A stretch of 64,000 bases of DNA from Nocardioidaceae bacterium SCSIO 66511 (GCA_023100825.1 CP095846.1:620001-684000), one strand, 5' to 3'. Shown: positions 50,916 through 59,759, counted from the first letter of the stretch. Notes: a model not told the origin generated them from the sequence alone. A program made the numbers and translations.

Positions 50916-51842
50916 GTGACGGAGACGACGACACGCACGCACCGCAAGGGCACCGCAGCGATGAAGCGGGTCAGCGGCGGCACACTCCTGCAGGGCAGCG
51001 AAGACTTCTATCCCGAGGAGCAACCGGTACGCGAGGTGGAGGTCGCCGCGATCTGGGTCGACGAGCATCCGGTGACGAACGCGGAGTTCCGCCGGTTCGT
51101 CAAGGACACCGGGCACGTCACGATCGCCGAGCGCGACCCCGATCCGGCCGACTTCCCCGATGCGAAGCCGGAGCAGTTGGTCGCGGGGTCGCTGGTCTTC
51201 ACTGCGACGGAGGGCCCCGTACCTCTCGACAACTGGCATCAGTGGTGGCGCTGGCAGCCCGGCGCCGACTGGCGGCACCCCGAAGGCCCGGAGTCGACTC
51301 TGCACGGCCGCGATAAGCACCCCGTCGTACACATTGCGTACGAGGACGCCAAGACGTACGCCGCCTGGGCGGGTAAGCGCCTGGCCACCGAGAGCGAATG
51401 GGAATGGGCGGCGCGTGGCGGCCTCGTCGGCAAGTCGTACGTGTGGGGCGATGAGTTCATGCCCAAGAACCGCGTCATGGCCAACACCTGGCACGGAGAG
51501 TTCCCGTGGCGCAACGACCGCGCGGGCAAGCATGCGTTGACCAGCCCGATCGGGTCGTACCCGCCGAACGGGTACGGGCTGTTCGACATGGCCGGCAACG
51601 TGTGGGAGTGGACCGACTCCCCGTGGACGTTCTCGCATGCCGACGAGCACGTGGTCGAGTCGTCCTCGTGCTGTGCACCGTCGCATCTTGCCGACGAGTC
51701 GAACCGGATGGTCTCCAAGGGCGGTTCCCACCTGTGCGCCCCTTCGTACTGTCATCGTTACCGACCGGCGGCGCGGCAGGGCCATGCGATCAAGAGCAGC
51801 ACCAGCCACCTCGGATTCCGCTGCGTGGTCAGCGCAGACTGA
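50916..51842 (+). CDS. Formylglycine-generating enzyme (FGE/SUMF1) homologue
   Basis: 308 residues from the second GTG; an ATG 15 codons later is another possibility. FGE-sulfatase domain: SGGTLLQGSEDF, DEHPVTNAEFRRFV, YAAWAGKRLATESEWEWAARGG, GYGLFDMAGNVWEWTDS and C-terminal KGGSHLCAPSYCHRYRPAAR with SSTSHLGFRC. Both copper-binding active-site cysteines of true FGEs are present (Cys274 and Cys279, spacing five as in human 336/341). FGE converts a Cys of sulfatases (CxPxR) to formylglycine. No sulfatase gene is in the window. Confidence 0.88.
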   Translation: MTETTTRTHRKGTAAMKRVSGGTLLQGSEDFYPEEQPVREVEVAAIWVDEHPVTNAEFRRFVKDTGHVTIAERDPDPADFPDAKPEQLVAGSLVFTATEGPVPLDNWHQWWRWQPGADWRHPEGPESTLHGRDKHPVVHIAYEDAKTYAAWAGKRLATESEWEWAARGGLVGKSYVWGDEFMPKNRVMANTWHGEFPWRNDRAGKHALTSPIGSYPPNGYGLFDMAGNVWEWTDSPWTFSHADEHVVESSSCCAPSHLADESNRMVSKGGSHLCAPSYCHRYRPAARQGHAIKSSTSHLGFRCVVSAD

Positions 51843-51855
51843 CGCGTAGGCCCGC

Positions 51856-52599
51856 TCAGCCCACGGAGTTAGCGCGGCCCGGCGTGTTGCCGAGGTTTCG
51901 CCGGTAGACGTCGATGAACGCGCTCGGCGTTGACCACCCACACGCGTACGCAACCTCCGTCACCGAGCTCCCCTCCGCAAGGCGGCGTACCGCATGAGCG
52001 AGCCGTGCCTGCGTACGCCATTGCGGATAGCTCATCGTCAGCTCGGTGCGGAACATTCGGCTCAGCGTCCGTGCGCTCACGCCGATCTGCGCTGCGAGCT
52101 GGTCCAGCGGCCAGGCCGTCGCCAGGTCGGCCTCGACGATCTCGCAGGCGTCGTACAGCAGCTCATCCTTCGGCCGGGGGACGTGCAGCGAACCGAGTGT
52201 CGCGTTGCGCAGCTGATCATGGGCCACTGAGCGTACGCGGTCGAGCTCCGCGTCGGTGAGCGCGCCGTCGGCGAGGGTGACGAACAGTTCGCGCAACAGG
52301 GGCGGTACGAGCAGGACGGCCGGTGCGTTCGGGTCGAGCGGTGGGTCGGTGGTTGCGAAGCCGACCGTATGCGAGCGGCTCGCGCCGTGGAAGTGGTGCG
52401 CGTGCCACTGGCCGGCGGGCACCCACACGGCTCGTTGCGGTGAGGCGATCCAAGCACCCCGCTCGGTCGTCACCTCGACCACTCCGGCACTCGCGTACAT
52501 GATCTGGTGCTCGTCGTGGAAATGCCGGTCGATCCGCTCGCCCGGTCGGTGGTCGAGGGTGCGCGTGGTTGCGCGGGTGTTGTGGCGGATTTTCGACAT
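51856..52599 (-). CDS. AraC-family transcriptional regulator
   Basis: 247 residues from the ATG giving MSKIRHNTRATTRTL. An N-terminal cupin-like sensing domain (HFHDEHQIMYASAGVVEV, RAVWVPAGQWHAHHFHG) precedes a C-terminal pair of AraC HTHs: WPLDQLAAQIGVSARTLSRMFRTELTMSYPQWRTQARLAHAVRRLAEGSSVTEVAYACGWSTPSAFIDVYRRNLGNTPG. Divergent from the truncated Fsr-type transporter, which it would normally control. The ATG lies eight bases after a TAGCCT box. Confidence 0.9.
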   Translation of the reverse strand: MSKIRHNTRATTRTLDHRPGERIDRHFHDEHQIMYASAGVVEVTTERGAWIASPQRAVWVPAGQWHAHHFHGASRSHTVGFATTDPPLDPNAPAVLLVPPLLRELFVTLADGALTDAELDRVRSVAHDQLRNATLGSLHVPRPKDELLYDACEIVEADLATAWPLDQLAAQIGVSARTLSRMFRTELTMSYPQWRTQARLAHAVRRLAEGSSVTEVAYACGWSTPSAFIDVYRRNLGNTPGRANSVG

Positions 52600-52607
52600 T
52601 TGTTGGC

Positions 52608-52613
52608 AGGCTA
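52608..52613 (-). promoter_or_regulatory. -10 box of AraC gene
   Basis: TAGCCT on the minus strand, eight bases before the ATG; leaderless start possible. Confidence 0.4.
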
Positions 52614-52674
52614 TCGGAAGCCTGGGGGAGCGGTCGATTCGTACGGTTGTTGCCGGCCGACGAACGGGGGCGAA

Positions 52675-53205
52675 ATGACGACGAAGACAGCGTCGGTATG
52701 GCAGCGGGTCCGGATCTGGGCAACGGCGCATGCGGTCGACGACTTCTACCAGGGTCTTGTGCCGGCGATGATTCCGTTCTTCATTCTCGAACGGAACTAC
52801 ACCTACGTCGCGGCGTCTGCACTCGCGATGGCGGCGACGCTCGGTAGCTCGCTTCCGCAGCCGTTCCTCGGTGTGGCGGCAGACCGCCGCAATGCCTCGT
52901 GGATGGCGCCGATCGGGTTGGCGATCGCCGGCGCCGCGGCCGGACTGTCCGGTGCAATACCTGCCTACGCCGTCGTGTGGGTGCTGCTGCTCGCGTCGGG
53001 GATCGGCGCCGCGATGTTCCACCCCGCGGCGGGTAAGGAAGTACGCGCCGAAGCCGGTGACAGCGCGACGGCGATGAGCCTGTTCGCGGCCGGCGGCAGC
53101 GTCGGCTTCTTCCTGGCGCCGGTCTTGTGCGTGGTGCCGGTCGTCGCCGTTGCGTTCGCTGCGTTCCTACCGGCCCCGGCCAGAGATCGCGCACTTGTCA
53201 GCTAG
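52675..53205 (+). pseudogene. Fsr-type MFS transporter with large internal deletion
   Basis: 176 residues instead of about 400. The first part follows the fosmidomycin-resistance (Fsr) family: AHAVDDFYQGLVPAMIPF, SSLPQPFLGVAADRR, GIGAAMFHPAAGKEVR, and SLFAAGGSVGFFLAPVL in membrane segment 5. It then jumps to CVVPVVAVAFAAFLPAP, which matches the last segment and tail of Fsr (PLLGMLTIFLPDNR in E. coli). About 220 residues, segments 6-11, are missing in frame. The product is unlikely to transport. It ends overlapping the stop of the convergent EamA gene. Confidence 0.75.
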
Positions 53206-54035
53206 CCGGCAGCGACGAGCGAGACGGCAACTGCCGCGAAGATGAGACCGATCGCCTGCACGCGATGGATCCGTTCACGTAGTACGACGGCCGCCAGCGC
53301 GACGGTCATCGCAGGGTAGAGCGTGGTGATGACGGCTACCAGGGTCAGTAGCCCGATGTGCGTCGCGTACACGAACGATCCGAGCGCGAGCATCAGCAGC
53401 GGACCCATGATCAGTCCGCGGAGCTCCGCTCGGTCGCGGGGGACCCATGCCTCGCGGAACGCGAGTGCGGTGACGACGACGGCCACAACCGATGCGAGTT
53501 GGCTCAGCGCCAGCGGGTAGAGCCCGGCGTCCTCGTCGATCTGACCGAGCATGGCGAACAGCGCGCCGAATCCGAGCCCCGCGACGATCCCGTCGAGGAG
53601 TCCCGAGTCGCGAGACGTCGTGTCCGCCGACTCGCGCACCTGTGAGATGAGGTAGATCGCGGGCATTGCCGCGACGATGCCGACCCATGCGAGCAGCGAC
53701 GGTCGCTCGCCGGTGAGGAGCCCGACGGCGACCGGGACCAGCGCCGCGCCGAGCGCGGAGATCGGCGCCACGACGCTCATGCGTCCGCGAGACAGACCCC
53801 GGTACAGGAACGCCGCCCCGATACCGTTGCCGAATCCGGCGGCCGCGCCCCAGGCCCAGTCGCCGGTTGTGACCGTGCCGCCGATGACCGCTGCCAGGCA
53901 GCCGACACAGACCGCCGCGGACGCCTGCCCGGCGACTGCGACGGGCCACGGCGACGCGCGCCGCGAGAACAGTCCGCCGAGGAAGTCCGACAGACCGTAC
54001 GCGCCGGCCGCGAACAGTGCGAGAACGACTGCCAC
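53202..54035 (-). CDS. EamA/DMT-family transporter (second copy)
   Basis: 277 residues, GTG start behind GGAGGA. Ten membrane segments in two five-segment repeats: GAYGLSDFLGGLFSRR, FLYRGLSRGRMSVVAPISALGAALVPV in the first, SFVYATHIGLLTLVAVITTLYPAMTVALAAVVLRERIHRVQAIGLIFAAVAVSLVAAG in the second. Closely related to the gene directly upstream (same start, phrases and end), so a tandem duplication. Substrate unknown, often metabolites or drugs. Confidence 0.9.
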   Translation of the reverse strand: MAVVLALFAAGAYGLSDFLGGLFSRRASPWPVAVAGQASAAVCVGCLAAVIGGTVTTGDWAWGAAAGFGNGIGAAFLYRGLSRGRMSVVAPISALGAALVPVAVGLLTGERPSLLAWVGIVAAMPAIYLISQVRESADTTSRDSGLLDGIVAGLGFGALFAMLGQIDEDAGLYPLALSQLASVVAVVVTALAFREAWVPRDRAELRGLIMGPLLMLALGSFVYATHIGLLTLVAVITTLYPAMTVALAAVVLRERIHRVQAIGLIFAAVAVSLVAAG

Positions 54036-54049
54036 GAGCTCCTCCTACG

Positions 54050-54907
54050 TCACGTCGCGGCGACGAGCGAGACCGCGACCGCTGCGAGTGCCAGCCCGAT
54101 GCCTTGTGCGCGGTGGATGTGCTCGCGGAGCAGGACGGTGGCGAGTACGACGGTGAGCGCAGGATATAGCGCGGCCACGACGGACACGATGGTGAGCATG
54201 CCGCTGTGCGTCGCGTACAAGAATGCTCCGGTCGCGGCGGCACCGAGCGGACCCATCGTCAAGGCGCGCCAGGCGTACCGGTCGCGTGGCACCCAGTCCT
54301 GGCGGAGGCAGGCTGCGACTGCGATCACGGCGAACACAGACGTCAATTGGGTGAGCGCGAGCGGATAGAGCTCGGCTGCGCTGCCGACCTGTCCCAGCAA
54401 AGCGAACATCGACCCGAATCCCAGCCCGGCGAGTACCCCGTCGGCGATGCCCAGGTCATGCGGGCTCGGACCTTCGTCGGGATCGTTCGGTGCAGCGGCC
54501 GGGCCGTCCACCCGAGAGATGAGATAGATCGCCGGCAGCGCGAAGGCGATGCCGAGCCACGCGAGTGCGGTCGGGCGTTCGCCCGTGACGAGTCCGGCCA
54601 CGATCGGCACGATCGCTGAGCCGAGCGCCGATACGGGTGCGACGACGCTCATCCGGCCCGCGGCGAATCCGCGGTAGAGGAACGCCGTGCCGACCCCGCC
54701 GCCGAGCCCGGCGGCCGCTCCCCACAGCCAGTCGGCCGGTGCGACGGTACCGCCGACCAATACCGCCAGCGCCGCCGCGCAGATCGTCGACGAGACCTGG
54801 CCGACGACGGAGATCGGCCAAGGCGAGGTCCGGCGCGAGAAGATGCCGCCCAGGAAATCCGACAGCCCGTACGCCAGAGCCGATACGAGTGCTAGTACGA
54901 CGGCCAC
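54050..54907 (-). CDS. EamA/DMT-family transporter (first copy)
   Basis: 285 residues, GTG start. Ten membrane segments; MAVVLALVSALAYGLSDFLGGIFSRRTSPWPISVVGQ matches its neighbour nearly residue by residue, as does the C-terminal FLYATHSGMLTIVSVVAALYPALTVVLATVLLREHIHRAQGIG. The loop between the repeats is longer (about 8 extra residues, GPAAAPNDPDEGPS). It precedes the other copy by 14 bases and is the promoter-proximal one. Confidence 0.9.
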   Translation of the reverse strand: MAVVLALVSALAYGLSDFLGGIFSRRTSPWPISVVGQVSSTICAAALAVLVGGTVAPADWLWGAAAGLGGGVGTAFLYRGFAAGRMSVVAPVSALGSAIVPIVAGLVTGERPTALAWLGIAFALPAIYLISRVDGPAAAPNDPDEGPSPHDLGIADGVLAGLGFGSMFALLGQVGSAAELYPLALTQLTSVFAVIAVAACLRQDWVPRDRYAWRALTMGPLGAAATGAFLYATHSGMLTIVSVVAALYPALTVVLATVLLREHIHRAQGIGLALAAVAVSLVAAT

Positions 54908-54913
54908 CAGCGG

Positions 54914-54919
54914 AGACTA
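54914..54919 (-). promoter_or_regulatory. -10 box, leaderless start of first EamA gene
   Basis: TAGTCT on the minus strand, six bases before the GTG start. Confidence 0.45.
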
Positions 54920-54973
54920 GTCGGGGCCGTTCGGTTCCAGCTACTTGGCGGTGGATCCAGTCCGCAGAGGTCG

Positions 54974-55408
54974 CTATCCGGTACCGATCAGATCGGCGAT
55001 TCCGCTGTCGTCGGGGAGTACGTGATGCAGGCCGGGGATCTGCGCGAACGCCTGATCGGCCGAGACGAGCGTCGCGTACTTCGAGTCGAGTGCGACGGCC
55101 GCGAGTACGGCGTCGAACGCACCGAGTGTCTCGTACCGCCGCCACAGCTCGAGCCCGTCGGCGAGGTGATCTTCGTCGGAGCAGCGAAGCGGAGCCAGCA
55201 ACTCGGCGAAGTCGCTGGCAACGGGCAGCACCTGCTCGCGCGGGCGACGGCGTGCGAGTACGTGGGCGAACTCCTGGATGACCTCGGGCGTCGTCGTCGC
55301 GCTCAGCGTGCCATCGCCGATCAGGTCAACGATCTTGCGACACGGTCGTCTGTACGGATGGTCGCCGCCGGCGGCATAGACGAGCGCCGACGTGTCAAGA
55401 AGGATCAT
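54974..55408 (-). CDS. vapC: VapC-type PIN-domain toxin (ribonuclease)
   Basis: 144 residues. PIN-domain acidic residues: Asp5 (LLDTSALVY), Glu about 46 (VIQEFAHVL), Asp about 98 (GAFDAVLAAVAL) and Asp about 117 (SADQAF). VapC toxins cleave RNA, often initiator tRNA or rRNA, until bound by VapB. The start overlaps the antitoxin gene by 14 bases, the normal coupling of such pairs. Target RNA unknown. Confidence 0.9.
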   Translation of the reverse strand: MILLDTSALVYAAGGDHPYRRPCRKIVDLIGDGTLSATTTPEVIQEFAHVLARRRPREQVLPVASDFAELLAPLRCSDEDHLADGLELWRRYETLGAFDAVLAAVALDSKYATLVSADQAFAQIPGLHHVLPDDSGIADLIGTG

Positions 55409-55667
55409 CGTGGCGCTCGTCGCGCAGTCGGTGGATCTCCTCGATCAGCCCGTCGCCAGGTGGGACGGGAGCGGGATCGGCCGCCAGGATCCGCGCGGCT
55501 GCGGCGCGCTTGTCGCGCCGTCGGTGCTCGAGCTTCTCGTCGATCGCGTCGCGGATCACCGTTGCGACCGAGACACGCTGCCGGTTGGCCTCTGCAGCCA
55601 CCAACTCGTACCGCTCCTGGTCGAGCAGCAGCTGGAGGCGCCGCGTCATCGTTGCGGACATACACAT
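55395..55667 (-). CDS. vapB: VapB-type ribbon-helix-helix antitoxin
   Basis: 90 residues. RRLQLLLDQERYELVAAEANRQRVSVATVIRDAIDEKL is a ribbon-helix-helix DNA-binding domain; the C-terminal part (DPAPVPPGDGLIEEIHRLRDERH) should wrap the toxin. The first ATG is used; an in-frame ATG two codons later is equally near the ribosome. An 11-bp inverted repeat covers the start codon and is the likely autoregulatory operator. Confidence 0.87.
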   Translation of the reverse strand: MCMSATMTRRLQLLLDQERYELVAAEANRQRVSVATVIRDAIDEKLEHRRRDKRAAAARILAADPAPVPPGDGLIEEIHRLRDERHDDPS

Positions 55668-55686
55668 ACATTAGCATGTGTATGTC
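55657..55686. promoter_or_regulatory. vapBC operator palindrome
   Basis: GACATACACAT and ATGTGTATGTC form a perfect 11-bp inverted repeat with an eight-base spacer; the VapB start codon lies inside one arm. Binding of the VapBC complex here would repress its own synthesis. AT-rich compared with the surroundings. Confidence 0.65.
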
Positions 55687-55725
55687 GCGTACCTATCCCA
55701 TCCGGCACCGGTGCACCCCGATGGA

Positions 55726-55731
55726 TAGCCT
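55726..55731 (+). promoter_or_regulatory. -10 box, leaderless start of purL
   Basis: TAGCCT, six bases before the GTG start. Confidence 0.5.
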
Positions 55732-55737
55732 GTCCGT

Positions 55738-58011
55738 GTGACAGACGCACCCGCGCGTACGGTCGACACCGTCGAGCGCGCCACGCAGACGCCCGATGAC
55801 GCCCAGCCGTGGTCCGAGCTCGGCCTGAAGAGGGACGAGTACGACCGCATCCACGAGATCCTGGGGCGTCGCCCCACGAGCTCCGAGTTGGCGATGTACT
55901 CCGTGATGTGGAGCGAGCACTGCTCGTACAAGTCGAGCAAGGTGCATCTGCGCAAGTTCTCCGACCTCCCCCAAGAGACACCGCGCGGCAAGACGCTCGC
56001 GGGCATCGGCGAGAACGCCGGCGTGATCGACGTCGGGCAGGGCTATGCAGTGACCTTCAAGGTCGAGTCGCACAACCATCCGAGCTATGTCGAGCCGTAC
56101 CAGGGCGCCGCCACCGGTGTCGGCGGGATCGTGCGCGACATCCTCGCGATGGGTGCACGACCGGTCGCGGTGATGGATCCGCTGCGGTTCGGCCCCTTGG
56201 ACGCCGAAGACACGCGCAGGGTGCTGCCGGGAATCGTCGCGGGCGTCGGCGGGTACGGCAACTGCCTCGGCCTGCCCAACATCGGCGGTGAGGTTGTCTT
56301 CGACGAGTCCTATGTCGGCAACCCTCTCGTCAACGCGCTGTGCGTCGGCGTACTCCGCCACGAGGACCTCCACCTCGCCCATGCCAGCGGGGTCGGCAAC
56401 AAGGTGATCCTGTACGGCGCGCGTACGGGCGGCGACGGCATCGGCGGAGTCTCGGTGCTCGCTTCGGAGACGTTTGCCGATGAAGGCCCGTCCAAGCGGC
56501 CGAGCGTGCAGGTCGGCGACCCGTTCATGGAGAAGCTGCTGATCGAGTGCACGCTCGAGCTGTTCGCGGCCGGTGTCGTCGCGGGGATCCAAGACCTCGG
56601 CGGGGCCGGGCTGTCGTGTGCGACGTCGGAGCTCGCCAGCGCCGGTGACGGTGGCATGCACGTTTCGCTAGAAACGGTGCCGCTACGCGATTCGTCGCTC
56701 TCCCCCGAGGAGATCCTGATGAGCGAATCACAGGAGCGCATGATGGCCGTCGCGACGCCCGAGAACGTCGAGCGCTTCCTGGAGATCTGCGCGAAGTGGG
56801 ATGTCGAGGCGACCGTCGTCGGTGAGGTGACCGACGGCGACCGGCTCATCGTCGACTGGCGCGGCGATACGATCGTCGACGTGCCACCGCGCACGGTTGC
56901 GCATGAAGGGCCGGTGTACGAGCGACCGTACGCACGGCCCGACTGGCAAGACGCCCTGCAGGCAGACGTACCCGACGACCTGCCCAGGCCGTCGACCGGT
57001 GCCGAGTTGCGCGAGACGATGTTGCGCGTCGTCGGCTCACCGAACCAAGCCGACAAGTCATGGGTCACCGACCAGTACGACCGGTACGTCCGTGGCAATA
57101 CCGCGCTTGCGCAGCCCGAGGACGCCGGTGTCATTCGAGTCGACGAGGACACCGACCTCGGCGTCGCGGTCGCGACCGACTGCAACGGTCGGTACGCGAA
57201 GCTCGACCCGTACGCCGGTGCGCAGTTGGCGCTCTGCGAGGCGTACCGCAATGTCGCCGTCACCGGCGCCGTGCCGCTCGCCGTGACCGACTGCCTCAAC
57301 TTCGGCTCGCCGGAGGATCCCGATGTCATGTGGCAGTTCGAGCGGGCGACACAGGGTCTGAAGGATGCCTGCGCCGAGCTCGGCATCCCCGTGACGGGTG
57401 GCAATGTCTCGTTCTACAACCAGACGGGTGACACTGCGATCCTCCCGACTCCTGTTGTCGGTGTCCTGGGCGTGATCGACGACGTGAAGCTGCGAGCCGA
57501 CCAGGGCTTCAAGCTCGCCGACCACGTGCTCTACCTGCTCGGCGAGACCCGAGACGAGCTCGGCGGATCGGCCTGGGCGGACGCCGTCCATCACCATCTG
57601 GGCGGAGTGCCGCCGAGGGTCGACCTGGCCGGCGAGCGAGCACTTGCGTCGTTCCTGGCCGAGGCCGCGAAGTCGCGTAACGTCTCGGCGACCCATGACC
57701 TCTCCGACGGTGGACTCGCAGTGGCGCTGGCCGAGGCGAGCGTACGTAACGGGGTCGGAATCCGAATCGAGCTCCCGGCCGACGCCGATCCGTTCGTGAC
57801 GTTGTTCAGTGAGTCGGCTGCCCGAGCGCTCGTCGCCGTCGCACCCGAGCGCGTCGAGGTGTTCGACGAGGTCGCCGAACGCCACGGCGTACGGGCACAG
57901 CGCATCGGCGTGGTCGGCGGAGACGCCATCGTGGTCGAGGGACAGTTCGAGCTGCCGATCCCCGAGATTCGGGCGGCCTGGTCGGAAGTCCTGCCGGACG
58001 CTCTCGGCTGA
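55738..58011 (+). CDS. purL: FGAM synthase catalytic subunit PurL (small form)
   Basis: 757 residues, GTG start. The size and content match the small PurL that works with separate PurS and PurQ. Motifs: [82 protein letters not shown], and [46 protein letters not shown]. It makes FGAM from FGAR, ATP and ammonia. Leaderless start likely. Confidence 0.97.
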   Translation: MTDAPARTVDTVERATQTPDDAQPWSELGLKRDEYDRIHEILGRRPTSSELAMYSVMWSEHCSYKSSKVHLRKFSDLPQETPRGKTLAGIGENAGVIDVGQGYAVTFKVESHNHPSYVEPYQGAATGVGGIVRDILAMGARPVAVMDPLRFGPLDAEDTRRVLPGIVAGVGGYGNCLGLPNIGGEVVFDESYVGNPLVNALCVGVLRHEDLHLAHASGVGNKVILYGARTGGDGIGGVSVLASETFADEGPSKRPSVQVGDPFMEKLLIECTLELFAAGVVAGIQDLGGAGLSCATSELASAGDGGMHVSLETVPLRDSSLSPEEILMSESQERMMAVATPENVERFLEICAKWDVEATVVGEVTDGDRLIVDWRGDTIVDVPPRTVAHEGPVYERPYARPDWQDALQADVPDDLPRPSTGAELRETMLRVVGSPNQADKSWVTDQYDRYVRGNTALAQPEDAGVIRVDEDTDLGVAVATDCNGRYAKLDPYAGAQLALCEAYRNVAVTGAVPLAVTDCLNFGSPEDPDVMWQFERATQGLKDACAELGIPVTGGNVSFYNQTGDTAILPTPVVGVLGVIDDVKLRADQGFKLADHVLYLLGETRDELGGSAWADAVHHHLGGVPPRVDLAGERALASFLAEAAKSRNVSATHDLSDGGLAVALAEASVRNGVGIRIELPADADPFVTLFSESAARALVAVAPERVEVFDEVAERHGVRAQRIGVVGGDAIVVEGQFELPIPEIRAAWSEVLPDALG

Positions 58012-58423
58012 GGCGTTCGGGTGCAGTGCTCCCGGAGACTTGAGACGCAACGGCGAGGCGCGGAGTCGGGCAGGTTCGCCGTTACGTCACAGATCCCCGG
58101 GAGTCGACGGCATCGCGTCAGGTTGCGGCGCAGTCCAAGCACGCTCGGCGTCCGAGGCCGCTCAGCCAGGTGCGTACCGGCAGCGGCCAGGCACCGCCCA
58201 ACCGTCGGACGCGTTTAGCCAGACTGCACCTGCGACATGCGTTTCCGTCGTGTCCGACCTCGTACGACCGCGCCGCGTTGGAGAGCCCGCGGCGGACTTC
58301 CTGATCGCGCTGTCGGGCGACGTCGTTCATGAGCTGTGCTGGCGTCATGGCGCTATCAGACAACCTGAACAGCGATTGAGGTCAAGTTTTCGTCGCGTAC
58401 CTGGTGAGTCGTAGGATCGCTCG
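58012..58423. other. 412-bp interval without a supported gene
   Basis: Between purL and the sterol-carrier-like gene. On the minus strand, 58118-58363, an 81-codon frame reads MTPAQLMNDVARQRDQEVRRGLSNA and has two Cys pairs (CRRC, CLDC). Its third-codon GC is only moderate and no ribosome site is evident, so it is kept as unproven. No repeat or hairpin was obvious; the -10 box of the next gene closes the interval. Confidence 0.3.
58412..58417 (+). promoter_or_regulatory. -10 box, leaderless start of sterol-carrier-like gene
   Basis: TAGGAT, six bases before the GTG start. Confidence 0.5.
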
Positions 58424-58780
58424 GTGCCCGTACGCCTGACGCCGCTGCCGGCTGAGCAGTTCGCAGCAATCCGCGAGCGGATCTCCGCCGGAGATGCCGA
58501 CCGTGCAGACCTGCGTGCAGCGACGAAGCATCTGCTCGCGCTGCTCAACGAGAAGGCTCCGGGCCACAGTGTTGAGGTACGCGTACCTCCGTACGCGGCA
58601 GTGCAGTGCATTCCGGGCGCGCGCCACACCCGCGGCACGCCACCTGCGGTCGTCGAGATGGACGCTCCGACCTGGATAGCGCTGGCTCTCGGCGAGACCG
58701 ATTGGGCAGCGGCCGTTGGCGCCGGCAAGGTTCAGGCATCGGGCGAGCGCTCCGACATCTCCGCGTACCTGCCCGTCTGA
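58424..58780 (+). CDS. Sterol-carrier-family protein (Rv0807-like)
   Basis: 118 residues. The pattern (LLALLNEKAPGHSVEVRVPPYAAVQCIPGARHTRGTPPAVVEMDAPTWIALALGETDWAAAVGAGKVQASGERSDISAYLPV) is that of actinobacterial proteins annotated as sterol carrier family, similar to MDMPI C-terminal domains. In mycobacteria a homologue stands beside purF. Its ligand and role are unknown. GTG start, leaderless; stop overlaps the AEC gene in TGATG. Confidence 0.8.
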   Translation: MPVRLTPLPAEQFAAIRERISAGDADRADLRAATKHLLALLNEKAPGHSVEVRVPPYAAVQCIPGARHTRGTPPAVVEMDAPTWIALALGETDWAAAVGAGKVQASGERSDISAYLPV

Positions 58781-59700
58781 TGGGTGGTGTGCTCGAAGGC
58801 TTCGGCGTCATCGGCGTCGTGATCGCCGTCGGTGTCCTTGTCGCGCATCTGGGAATCGTCGGCGCGGACGCTCAACTGATGTTGTCGAGGCTCGTCTTCT
58901 TCGTCGCGACCCCTGCGCTGCTGTTCGGCCTGATGTCCGATGTCGATGCGGTCGAGGTGTTGTCGACCCGGCTGCTCGTCGCAGCCGCCAGCTTCGCGGT
59001 GACGGCGGCCATCTGCATCGTGGTGGCGAAGTCGGTGTGGCGCATGCCGAGGGGTGACATCGCCATTGCGACGATGTCGGCGGCGTACGTCAACGCGGGC
59101 AACCTCGGCATCCCGATCGCGGTCTACGCACTCGGGGACGCCTCCGCCGTTGCGAGCGTGATGCTGTTCCAGCAACTCGTGGTCACACCGGTCTCGTTGA
59201 TGGTGCTCGACCTCGACAGAGATGGGCATCGGCTCACGCGGTTGCAACTCGCGACCCTTCCGCTTCGCAATCCGATGACGCTCGCCGTGATACTCGGGCT
59301 CGCGGTTGCGTTGACGGGATGGCAGCTGCCGTCGTTCGCTCGTGAACCGATCGACATGCTCGCCGGAATGGCGGTTCCGAGCATGCTGATCGCGTACGGC
59401 GTCTCGCTCCGGCTCGGACCGCGGCCGGGCAACGGCGCGCCGCGCCAGCAGGTGGCCGTCGCGACGGCGCTCAAGCTCATCGTGCAGCCCGCTTGTGCCT
59501 ACGTCGCCGGTCTACTGCTCGGACTCGAGGGCAGCGCCCTGCTTGCCGTCACGGTCGTGGCAGCGTTGCCGACTGCGCAGAACATCTTCGTGCATGCGAC
59601 CAGGTACGGACGCTCGCAGCTGTTGGCACGCGACTCGATCTTCGTAACGACGATCTTGGCCGTACCTGTCGTGCTGGGGATCGTCGCTCTGCTCGCCTGA
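58780..59700 (+). CDS. AEC-family auxin-efflux-carrier-like permease
   Basis: 306 residues, about ten membrane segments with the AEC pattern: VLEGFGVIGVVIAVGVLVAHLGI, FFVATPALLFGLMSD, NAGNLGIPIAVYALGD, LPLRNPMTLAVILGLAVAL, and the C-terminal half with MAVPSMLIAYGVSLRLG, KLIVQPACAYVAGLLLGL, VVAALPTAQNIFVHATRYG. The Asn-Ala-Gly-Asn motif is typical. Such carriers move small organic anions. Translationally coupled to the upstream gene. In some actinobacteria purF follows the sterol-carrier gene; here it does not. Confidence 0.88.
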   Translation: MGGVLEGFGVIGVVIAVGVLVAHLGIVGADAQLMLSRLVFFVATPALLFGLMSDVDAVEVLSTRLLVAAASFAVTAAICIVVAKSVWRMPRGDIAIATMSAAYVNAGNLGIPIAVYALGDASAVASVMLFQQLVVTPVSLMVLDLDRDGHRLTRLQLATLPLRNPMTLAVILGLAVALTGWQLPSFAREPIDMLAGMAVPSMLIAYGVSLRLGPRPGNGAPRQQVAVATALKLIVQPACAYVAGLLLGLEGSALLAVTVVAALPTAQNIFVHATRYGRSQLLARDSIFVTTILAVPVVLGIVALLA

Positions 59701-59746
59701 CCAGATGACTCCGACCCACGGTGGCACTGCGCAGAGCTGCGACTCG

Positions 59747-59752
59747 TAGGCT
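59747..59752 (+). promoter_or_regulatory. -10 box, leaderless start of M20 peptidase gene
   Basis: TAGGCT, seven bases before the ATG. Confidence 0.45.
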
Positions 59753-59759
59753 GCGGGAC

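Noticed and set aside
49286-50983. Minus-strand frame of 565 codons antisense to the AI-2E-type gene
   Set aside because: Very rich in Asp/Arg/Gln/His as expected from the complement of a membrane-protein gene.
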